Source: Leptospirillum sp.
Lineage (GTDB): Bacteria > Nitrospirota > Leptospirillia > Leptospirillales > Leptospirillaceae
DNA length: 13,595 bases
Direction of reading: 5' to 3'
Assembly (NCBI GenBank): GCA_027346125.1
Contig: DAIEST010000267.1
Location: 1-13,595, forward strand
The position numbers were made by a program, and so were the translations under genes. Shown here in pieces: positions 1-5,270 of this stretch. Within the stretch, counting starts at the first letter, position 1. The number at the start of each line of letters is the position of its first letter. Under the pieces are notes generated by a model. That model saw nothing but the letters and a program-made list of their open reading frames with translations, did no database searches and was not told the origin of the DNA.

Positions 1-144
1 AAAAGCAAACCCCATGCCAGGATCTGAAAAGAGCCGGAACAGAAGACCCATGGCTCGTGAAGGGAAGGTCAGGGTGGATTGTCCCGGCAAGATTTGCCGG
101 ACTTTTTCGAGGAAAGGTCGAACGGGGGAGTTTTTTTCCGGGTG
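1..144. other. Left-edge region with no supported gene
   Basis: Apart from the hairpin at 84-107 I see no gene here. One plus-strand frame stops at 25-27 and could be the last codons of a gene entering from the left. A minus-strand frame starts with an ATG near 51 and runs off the edge, but it lacks a Shine-Dalgarno sequence. Neither can be supported. Confidence 0.5.
84..107 (+). terminator. Probable intrinsic terminator for rightward transcription
   Basis: A perfect 7-bp stem (CCGGCAA / TTGCCGG) with a 3-nt loop is followed on the plus strand by ACTTTTT. This is the layout of a factor-independent terminator for transcripts entering from the left edge. Read on the minus strand, the same hairpin has no T-run after it, so it is at best a weak stop for the flagellar operon that ends at 145. 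Its presence suggests a convergent plus-strand gene just outside the window. Confidence 0.55.
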
Positions 145-489
145 CTAGACAGTCCTGTTCAATTCGGCCGGAGTGTGACTTCTCCCTCGGGAAGCATAGG
201 GGTTGGAAGACTGTCTGGAAAGCAGCAGAAGCTTCTCCGCGAGAGGTCCTTCCGGAGAGGCGAAGGGAAGGATCAGGCGTCTGAGCCGGTCGATCCGGTG
301 GACGAGAGCGACCCGGGCTCCAGGGTCGCGAGTCCCGTCATCCGGCGGAAGAGACAGGACACTCTCCAGCGCTTTCCAGTCATACTGCAGGATTTGTTCC
401 AGACGAGTCTCTACCGTTCCGTCGGGATCAAGGAAAATCAGCGTTTCTTCCAACAAGCTGTCAATATTATGACTATCCGGAAGGAACAT
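145..489 (-). CDS. Small FliT-like flagellar protein (putative chaperone)
   Basis: The encoded protein is 114 residues, mostly predicted helical and leucine-rich, with no signal peptide or membrane segment. The ATG at 489 was chosen because AAGGA lies 5 nt upstream and it begins 8 nt after the fliS stop. The same frame is open further upstream, but only inside fliS. Residues around 35-45 (DWKALESVLS) and the RIDRLRRLI stretch resemble the pattern of small FliT/FlgN-type export chaperones. The position directly after fliD-fliS is where fliT sits in many genomes, where FliT holds the cap protein FliD and can restrain the master regulator. Sequence similarity is too weak to be sure, so FliT is inferred mainly from size, helicity and order. 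It could instead be an unrelated small flagellar protein. Confidence 0.6.
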   Translation of the reverse strand: MFLPDSHNIDSLLEETLIFLDPDGTVETRLEQILQYDWKALESVLSLPPDDGTRDPGARVALVHRIDRLRRLILPFASPEGPLAEKLLLLSRQSSNPYASRGRSHTPAELNRTV

Positions 490-497
490 GGTCGTCC

Positions 498-965
498 TTA
501 CCCTTTCATCGACAGGCGCCGGCCTGGAGCGGAGCCGGAAACCGGAGCGGCAGGAGAAGCTGTCCCGGGGGAGCCAACGCCTGTCGGTCGGGAGGAGAAA
601 TGGATCGCCTCCCTCCAGCTTTCCAGGAGTTCGGAGAGAATTGTCCGGACCGGCAAGAGCCGTTCCGGCTCGTCCTTGATGTTCGCCACCGTGATCTCTT
701 CGATCAGGAAAACGTACAGGCCCACCAGCTTCTGTGCCCATTCAAGCGATTCCTGTCCGTCCAGCGCCGAGGCAAGCTCCCCCAGAATCGCCGTGGAACG
801 ATGGACGGCATCGCTCCTTTTCGGGATATTGCGGGAACGGATCGCCTCCTCGAGAAGAAGGACCGACTTGATGGCCCCCTCATACAGCCGGATCAGGAGT
901 TCCGATGGCGTAATCGTATTCTGAACCGCGGCATGATAGGCATTGATTGGCATCGTGGAAGACAT
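498..965 (-). CDS. fliS: Flagellin export chaperone FliS
   Basis: FliS binds the C-terminal part of flagellin in the cytoplasm, stops it polymerising early and hands it to the flagellar export gate. The protein is 155 residues. The signature lies near the N-terminus: an NAYHAAVQNT segment, then SELLIRLYEGAIK (about residues 20-33), matching the family pattern of an AY motif followed by P/S-x-x-L-x-x-x-LYDGAI. Four helices are plausible to about residue 125. The last 30 or so residues are rich in Pro, Ala, Ser and Gly and form a tail beyond the usual length of roughly 125-135. AAAGGA sits 6 nt before the ATG. The gene follows fliD by 27 nt and precedes the FliT-like gene, so the three are probably one transcript with the upstream flagellin. 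Confidence 0.92.
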   Translation of the reverse strand: MSSTMPINAYHAAVQNTITPSELLIRLYEGAIKSVLLLEEAIRSRNIPKRSDAVHRSTAILGELASALDGQESLEWAQKLVGLYVFLIEEITVANIKDEPERLLPVRTILSELLESWREAIHFSSRPTGVGSPGTASPAAPVSGSAPGRRLSMKG

Positions 966-992
966 CCCGTATCCTTTCCCCTGAACCCGGAC

Positions 993-2435
993 CTAGAGAG
1001 TACCGCTCGCGATCTGCTGGCTCAGATAATTCTGCTTGGCATTCAAACCTCCAAGAACCCCCTGGAGACTTGAATATTTTTCTTCCATCCGCTCACGAAG
1101 ATTCTCGATCTCTTCCTGCTTGCGCTCGATCTCTTTCTGGTTCATCTGTCCCTGCGAGCCCAGGGCCTGCTGCTCTCCATAAATCGGACCGTTCGCCGGA
1201 TTGGTCATCTCCATGGTCATGCCGTGAATTCCCGAAATCAGCCCCGGCTGGGTCGGAGTGCCGGCCAGCAGATCCACAACGCCCTGGTAATTGGACGAAA
1301 GGGCCTGGTCGAATTTCTGGCTGTCATAGGACAAATGACCATTTTTTTCAAAATTGAGCCCGACATCCGCCAGGGTTCTGAAGCGAGAGTTCTCCCCGCC
1401 GCTGGCACGAGTCAGGGCCGTTCCGATCCGGTTTCTGATCTCGGTGACGGTATACGAGCCGAGAAGAGGACCGCCCCGACCGCTCGCCTTGTCGAATCCG
1501 GAAAATTTTTCCATATATCCCACGAGACTGTTATAGCTCTTGACGAATTTCGCAAGGTTGGCGGTGATCTTTTTCCGGTCGTGGACGATGGAAAGCGGAA
1601 TCGGAACCGTACCGGTCGGCCTTCGAAGATGAATGACCGTTCCGGGAACCGCATCCTTCACATCGTTCGAACTTGAAAGAACCGGAACCCCGTCCACTTT
1701 CAGATGGGCGAGAGACGCCTTCTGGACGGTGTGGAAGGAGAGTCCCAGACCTTCCGTTCCTGCCACCGAAAAATTCAGTCCATTCTTTGTGGAGGAAAGG
1801 GAAAGAGAATAGGGGGCATCGGGAGAGCCGGTACGCATGACCATGGCATGAATCCCGATCCGGGCGCTATTGATGGCATGGGCGAGGTCGTTCAGCGTAA
1901 AACCGCTGTCCTGATCGATCCGGACAGTCTTGTACTCTCCTCCCACCAGCTTGTCGCCGACAAGAAACGTGATGACTCCATGGGAAAACGCCCCATCCGG
2001 AGGAATGTTCAGCACCGAACTCTTGTTCGCGTCACGAAGTCCGCTTGAAACGGCGACGCCCGGACGGGCGAGAGATTCCACCACAATGTCGTGATGGCCG
2101 ATCGCAGAATTGTTCCCTGCCGATACGGTGAATCCGGAATGGGCAGGAAGAACGGGCTTGAACGCATTGAAGTTCCCCTCGAGATGAAGGGAAGAAGAAG
2201 CATCCCGGAACGCTTCAAGATGTTTCTCGAGTCCCGCCCATATGGCCTTCTTCGATTCAAGTCGGGCCTGGGACTCCTCGAGTTCCACCAACGGGACGCT
2301 GGCCGCCTTGACGGAAGCCTCGACAAGCGCATCCGTGTCAAGATTCTGACTCAACGCTGCCATATTGGAGATCTTCATCCTGCCGGAAGCGTGACCGCCA
2401 GGCATTGGTCCCAGATTTCCCGGTATTCCGCTCAC
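993..2435 (-). CDS. fliD: Flagellar filament cap protein FliD (HAP2)
   Basis: FliD forms the cap at the filament tip and helps each exported flagellin subunit fold into place. The protein is 480 residues, within the family range. The FliD N-terminal domain is recognisable from LDTDALVEASVKA onward (about residues 31-43) through the heptad-rich helix ending near residue 85. The C-terminal domain begins near residue 265 (DAVPGTVIHLRRP) and contains the FliD-like DVGLNFEKNGHLSYD stretch. A coiled-coil tail (KEIERKQEEIENLRERMEEKYSSL) and a final LNAKQNYLSQQ segment are typical of FliD. The start is a GTG with GGGAGG about 9 nt upstream. The N-terminal 20 residues are Gly/Pro-rich and poorly conserved in type, so an internal ATG start cannot be fully excluded. 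Confidence 0.93.
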   Translation of the reverse strand: MSGIPGNLGPMPGGHASGRMKISNMAALSQNLDTDALVEASVKAASVPLVELEESQARLESKKAIWAGLEKHLEAFRDASSSLHLEGNFNAFKPVLPAHSGFTVSAGNNSAIGHHDIVVESLARPGVAVSSGLRDANKSSVLNIPPDGAFSHGVITFLVGDKLVGGEYKTVRIDQDSGFTLNDLAHAINSARIGIHAMVMRTGSPDAPYSLSLSSTKNGLNFSVAGTEGLGLSFHTVQKASLAHLKVDGVPVLSSSNDVKDAVPGTVIHLRRPTGTVPIPLSIVHDRKKITANLAKFVKSYNSLVGYMEKFSGFDKASGRGGPLLGSYTVTEIRNRIGTALTRASGGENSRFRTLADVGLNFEKNGHLSYDSQKFDQALSSNYQGVVDLLAGTPTQPGLISGIHGMTMEMTNPANGPIYGEQQALGSQGQMNQKEIERKQEEIENLRERMEEKYSSLQGVLGGLNAKQNYLSQQIASGTL

Positions 2436-2479
2436 ACCCTGAATCCTCCCGGAAGAATCTCTAGCCGACCTCGCCCTGG

Positions 2480-2516
2480 GAGGCCAGGTTCCTCAGGAAA
2501 AAAGATTCCTGGCCTC
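2480..2516 (-). terminator. Inverted repeat after flagellin gene, possible transcription attenuator
   Basis: Perfect 9-bp arms (GAGGCCAGG / CCTGGCCTC) enclose a 19-nt loop, 22 nt after the flagellin stop codon. The loop holds a T6 run in the minus-strand sense, and a smaller alternative stem (CAGGAA / TTCCTG) uses part of it. No T-run follows the large stem, so it is not a classic intrinsic terminator. It may give partial termination that lowers fliD-fliS relative to flagellin, or protect the flagellin mRNA 3' end. Confidence 0.4.
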
Positions 2517-2537
2517 ATTTGGGTTTTGGCGTTTTAC

Positions 2538-3365
2538 TTAAGGGAGCAGCTTGATCGCAGCCTGTGGAATCAAGTTCGCCTGGGCCAAGACAGCCGCTCC
2601 GGACTGGGACAGGATCTGTCTCTTGGTAAAGGCTGCTGTCTCGGAAGCAAAGTTGACATCCTTGATTCCTGCCCGTGAAGCCTGAACGTTGGTCGTCGCG
2701 GTGGACAGGTTCCGGATCGTCCATTCCATCCGGTTCTGGATCGCACCGATCGAACCCTGAACATCGTTGATCCGGTCGAGTGCCACGTCCAGATGCTCAA
2801 TGGCGCTTTTCGCGTTCTGCCGGTTCAGAATATTGGACGAATTGATCCCGAGCGTCGAGGAATCCATCTTGCCGATATGAACGCTCAACCGGTCGCTCAG
2901 GGTCGTAAAGATACCCACATGGAACTTGAACACAGGATGGGACCCGTCGAGAAGCTTCATCCCGTTGAAATCCGTGACCTGTGCGATACGTGAAACCTCA
3001 GAGTTCAGGTGCTGGTATTCCTGGTTCAGAACCTTGAGGTCCTTGTCGGAATAGGTGCTGTTTGCCGCCTGAATGGCCAACTGGCGCATTTTCAGCAGGA
3101 TAGTGTTGTCCGTCAGCAACGCCCCGTTGGCGGTCTGGAGAAGATGGGCACCGTCATTGGCATTCCGGATCGCGGCATTGTAGCTCATGATCTGGCCGCC
3201 CATCCGCTGGGAGATTGCATAGCCTGCCGGATCGTCGGCCGGCGTGGTGACGCGGTAACCGGAAGAAAGCCGGTTGATGTGCTTCGCCAGAGACTCCTGA
3301 GTACGGTTCAGGTTGTACTGGGCATTCATTGACGCAATGTTATCATTGATGATCAGACCACTCAT
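2538..3365 (-). CDS. fliC: Flagellin (second copy, csrA-fliW linked)
   Basis: Flagellin is the filament subunit, exported through the flagellar channel. The protein is 275 residues, close to the minimal D0/D1 form with little variable surface domain. N-terminal signatures include LSSGYRVTTPADDPAGYAIS (about residues 33-52) and the NANDGAHLLQTANGAL heptad region. The C-terminal D0/D1 helices end in SQSGAAVLAQANLIPQAAIKLL, a standard flagellin terminus. No signal peptide is expected. The ATG has AGGAGG 5 nt upstream. The gene lies about 180 nt after fliW and has its own sigma-28 type promoter and a structured leader with CsrA-type sites, making it the likely target of the adjacent csrA-fliW pair. 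It differs clearly from the other flagellin at 7967-8830, with shared ends but a different centre. Confidence 0.96.
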   Translation of the reverse strand: MSGLIINDNIASMNAQYNLNRTQESLAKHINRLSSGYRVTTPADDPAGYAISQRMGGQIMSYNAAIRNANDGAHLLQTANGALLTDNTILLKMRQLAIQAANSTYSDKDLKVLNQEYQHLNSEVSRIAQVTDFNGMKLLDGSHPVFKFHVGIFTTLSDRLSVHIGKMDSSTLGINSSNILNRQNAKSAIEHLDVALDRINDVQGSIGAIQNRMEWTIRNLSTATTNVQASRAGIKDVNFASETAAFTKRQILSQSGAAVLAQANLIPQAAIKLLP

Positions 3366-3370
3366 GACTC

Positions 3371-3377
3371 CCTCCTT
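3371..3377 (-). promoter_or_regulatory. Flagellin ribosome binding site with CsrA-type AAGGA
   Basis: AAGGAGG lies 5 nt before the flagellin ATG. It is a strong Shine-Dalgarno sequence and also fits the A-N-GGA core that CsrA recognises. CsrA bound here would block ribosome entry, as at the proximal hag site in Bacillus subtilis. CsrA binding is inferred. Confidence 0.6.
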
Positions 3378-3390
3378 GGGTTTCTCAATC

Positions 3391-3407
3391 GGTCCTATCC
3401 ATGGACC
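3391..3407 (-). promoter_or_regulatory. Candidate CsrA-binding hairpin in flagellin leader
   Basis: In the mRNA sense, GGTCC-ATGGATA-GGACC forms a perfect 5-bp GC-rich stem with a 7-nt loop that presents AUGGAU. A GGA exposed in the loop of a short stem is the preferred CsrA target. It sits 14 nt upstream of the AAGGAGG ribosome binding site, allowing one CsrA dimer to bridge both. The pairing is visible in the sequence; binding is inferred from the family and from the neighbouring csrA-fliW genes. Confidence 0.55.
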
Positions 3408-3462
3408 TTAGCCGTGTTCCGAAAGTGCGCCTCCCGCTCTCCTTCCCCCAGCGCTGGTTTGT

Positions 3463-3504
3463 GGATCCCGGACTTCCGCCCTTCTTGCCGGCAACCGGGA
3501 ATCC
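3463..3504 (-). promoter_or_regulatory. Large stem-loop in flagellin 5' leader
   Basis: The arms GGAT-t-CCCGG and CCGGGATCC can pair over 9 bp with one bulged T. They enclose a self-complementary TTGCCGGCAA and a GGGCGGAAG stretch. The structure would begin about 10 nt after the expected transcription start, so it may protect the mRNA 5' end or present further GGA sites. Its function is not known. Confidence 0.4.
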
Positions 3505-3520
3505 CCCGATGTCATTCTCC

Positions 3521-3548
3521 TTATCGGAATGACTCCGGAAAAACTTTA
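3521..3548 (-). promoter_or_regulatory. Sigma-28 (FliA) promoter of the second flagellin gene
   Basis: TAAAGTTT (3548-3541) and TCCGATAA (3528-3521) match the FliA consensus TAAAGTTT / GCCGATAA at 15 of 16 positions. The spacer is 12 bp, one longer than the usual 11. The -35 element overlaps the fliW stop codon. Transcription should begin near 3514, leaving a leader of roughly 150 nt before the flagellin ATG. Confidence 0.85.
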
Positions 3549-3983
3549 ACGGCCCGCAGCCGCCCCGAACAGAGGATAACGGAGCCACCCCTCTTCATCG
3601 AACAGCACCACCTGCCGGCCTATGCGATCGGAATACCGGATCACCAGCGGCCCCTGAAGGTTTGCGGTCATCTTCCGGGGATCCGATCCGGGAACAGTCA
3701 CAATCACCATGGGACTCATCTCCTGCTCCCGGAAGACCGGATCCGGGAGCAATGCCCGGACCTTGTCGCGATATCCCGGCAACAGGTCCTCCGGATCCAT
3801 CACGACAAAGGCAAGCCCGGGATTGTCCACCGACTGGAGCCAGAAAAACACACTCGGCTCCGAGGTCTCAAGAAGATAGAACCGGGAAGCATCCGGAAAC
3901 CCCAGCAACCCCTCCGGAAATGTCAGTATCCTGTCCGGATCCAACGGAATCCGGCCGAAACGGGTCGTTTCAAACTCTTTCAC
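3546..3983 (-). CDS. fliW: Flagellar assembly factor FliW (CsrA antagonist)
   Basis: FliW is a small cytoplasmic protein that binds either flagellin or CsrA. When flagellin is low, free FliW captures CsrA and lifts its block on flagellin translation. The protein is 145 residues, the normal FliW length. The N-terminal ETTRFGRIPLDPDRILTFPEG stretch and the following LLGF segment are strong FliW signatures, and a hydrophobic FFWLQSVDNPGLAFVVMDP segment follows. The GTG at 3983 was chosen because homologues begin just before ETTRFG, and GGGGAGGG lies about 7 nt upstream. The start overlaps the csrA stop as GTGA, implying translational coupling and near-equal synthesis of the two partners. The frame is open 47 codons further upstream, but that part overlaps csrA and is not FliW-like. 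Confidence 0.93.
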   Translation of the reverse strand: MKEFETTRFGRIPLDPDRILTFPEGLLGFPDASRFYLLETSEPSVFFWLQSVDNPGLAFVVMDPEDLLPGYRDKVRALLPDPVFREQEMSPMVIVTVPGSDPRKMTANLQGPLVIRYSDRIGRQVVLFDEEGWLRYPLFGAAAGR

Positions 3984-4264
3984 GGCGATCCCTCCCCTTC
4001 CGTCTCCGGACCGGAGGGATCTCCCGGTGTTTTCCGGACGACGGGGAAACTCTTCACCAGCAGTTCCATCTGATCCGGAGTCACGGTCATGGCCTTTCTG
4101 TTTTCCTCCATGATTTTCTCCCATACCTCGTCGCGGTGAATGGCCAGATCCGCCGGAGCCTCAACCCCCAGACGAACCTGGGAGCCTTTCACCTCCAGCA
4201 CAACGATCCGGATGTGTTCACCTATCTTGATACCTTCACCAATCTTGCGCGTGAGAATGAGAAT
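3980..4264 (-). CDS. csrA: Carbon storage regulator CsrA, apparent ATT start
   Basis: CsrA is a homodimeric RNA-binding protein that blocks translation by covering GGA motifs near ribosome binding sites. From the ATT at 4264 the protein reads (M)LILTRKIGEGIKIGEHIRI and then VVLEVKGSQVRLGVEAP. L4, R6 and H43-R44, the residues that contact RNA, fall at their exact family positions. The ATT is preceded by AGGAGG with 6-nt spacing. The frame upstream has no ATG, GTG, TTG or CTG before the flgL stop (TAA at 4291-4289). A GTG at 4201 would give a 73-residue product lacking the first two strands and R6, so it is unlikely. Total length is 94 residues against a usual 60-75, with a Pro/Glu/Gly-rich tail after about residue 78. 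The gene follows flgL by 24 nt and overlaps fliW. Confidence 0.9.
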   Translation of the reverse strand: MLILTRKIGEGIKIGEHIRIVVLEVKGSQVRLGVEAPADLAIHRDEVWEKIMEENRKAMTVTPDQMELLVKSFPVVRKTPGDPSGPETEGEGSP

Positions 4265-4280
4265 GGCAGACCTCCTTGCC
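4265..4280 (-). promoter_or_regulatory. csrA ribosome binding site in a small GGA hairpin
   Basis: GGCA-AGGAGGTC-TGCC lies directly before the ATT start codon: a 4-bp stem whose loop holds the whole AGGAGG Shine-Dalgarno and a GGA. This is a plausible CsrA autoregulatory site. The complementarity is visible; the function is inferred. Confidence 0.5.
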
Positions 4281-4288
4281 CCGGGCCC

Positions 4289-5227
4289 TTAAGAAAAAAG
4301 GACGTTCTGTGTATTTCTGAGAATATCGCGGGATGCCTTGGTGGACAGTGCCAGAAGATTCTGGTTCAACGCAAGCTTCGACACAACCTTGGGAATGTCC
4401 ACATCTTCATTCTGGCTCCGGAGGGTCTTCTGGCTGATGTCATATTTTTCCAGCCGATCAATCGTCGTCCGCATGGCCCGGTCCCTGGTTCCAAGAACCG
4501 CGGCCCGCTCGGATACATCCTGGATATTCTTGCCAAGCGCATCGATCGAACGGGTGATGACAGGCTGGTCGTTGTGCGCCAGCGCCTGGACAAACCTCAT
4601 CAGGACCGGCAGCGGCGATTGACCGAACGGATCGGCGGCGCTATCGCCAAGGATACGGTCGCCGGCCTCCGTCACTCCCATCAGTCCCGCTTCTCTCAAT
4701 CGCGGGGAAAAACCCTGCTGCACGTAAGCGGTCGTATGGTTCCCCTGATAGATCACCTCTCCCGGGCGAAGAACCGGATCGGTAAACCGGAACGGCGGCA
4801 TCGTGACATTGGTTCCGGAAAACAGGTACTGCTCTCCGGCCTTTGTATTGGCAAGGGAGACGACCTGCTCGAGGGTCCTCATCATCTCCTGGGCTCCGAT
4901 GCGGCGATCGCTTGCGGTCATCGTATCGTTCGCCATCCGGATGGCTGTCCCCTTGGCCCGGATCAGGAGCTTGCCGATCTGTCCCAGAATGCTTTCCATC
5001 AACTGGAGCCGGCTTGAGCCTTCCCTGGCGTTCTGGATGATCCGGTGCGTGACAGAAAGGTTGCGGTTGATCCGGAGTGCCTCCCCCATCCGTTCGGGAG
5101 CATCTCCCGGGGTCTCGAATCTCTTTCCCGAAGACACCTGCCGGTCGACCAGATAGAGGTTGTCTGTGGCCCTGTCATGGGAATCGACCACTTCCCGGTT
5201 GGTCATGAGGCCTGTCACACGGATCAT
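4289..5227 (-). CDS. flgL: Hook-filament junction protein FlgL (HAP3)
   Basis: FlgL forms the second junction layer between hook and filament and is built like a flagellin. The protein is 312 residues. The N-terminal region carries a flagellin-like QVSSGKRFETPGDAPERMGEAL (about residues 31-52), followed by long amphipathic helices and KAGEQYLFSGT, a FlgL hallmark. The C-terminal D0-like helix ends in LLALSTKASRDILRNTQNVLF. The ATG is preceded by a GGGGGG run about 5 nt upstream. The gene lies 43 nt after flgK and shortly before csrA, as in many non-enteric clusters, and is probably transcribed from the sigma-28 promoter at 7885-7911. Confidence 0.94.
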   Translation of the reverse strand: MIRVTGLMTNREVVDSHDRATDNLYLVDRQVSSGKRFETPGDAPERMGEALRINRNLSVTHRIIQNAREGSSRLQLMESILGQIGKLLIRAKGTAIRMANDTMTASDRRIGAQEMMRTLEQVVSLANTKAGEQYLFSGTNVTMPPFRFTDPVLRPGEVIYQGNHTTAYVQQGFSPRLREAGLMGVTEAGDRILGDSAADPFGQSPLPVLMRFVQALAHNDQPVITRSIDALGKNIQDVSERAAVLGTRDRAMRTTIDRLEKYDISQKTLRSQNEDVDIPKVVSKLALNQNLLALSTKASRDILRNTQNVLFS

Positions 5228-5270
5228 CGGATCCCCCCTTCAGGGACTATGGCCAAAACATCGGTCGGCA

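Noticed and set aside
3409..3516. Possible 35-codon upstream ORF in the flagellin leader
   Set aside because: Its ATG would sit at or within a nucleotide or two of the predicted transcription start, leaving no ribosome site in the message.
3662..5017. 451-codon plus-strand open frame opposite fliW, csrA and flgL
   Set aside because: It spans three recognised genes on the other strand and its product is Arg/Pro/His-rich with no motif.
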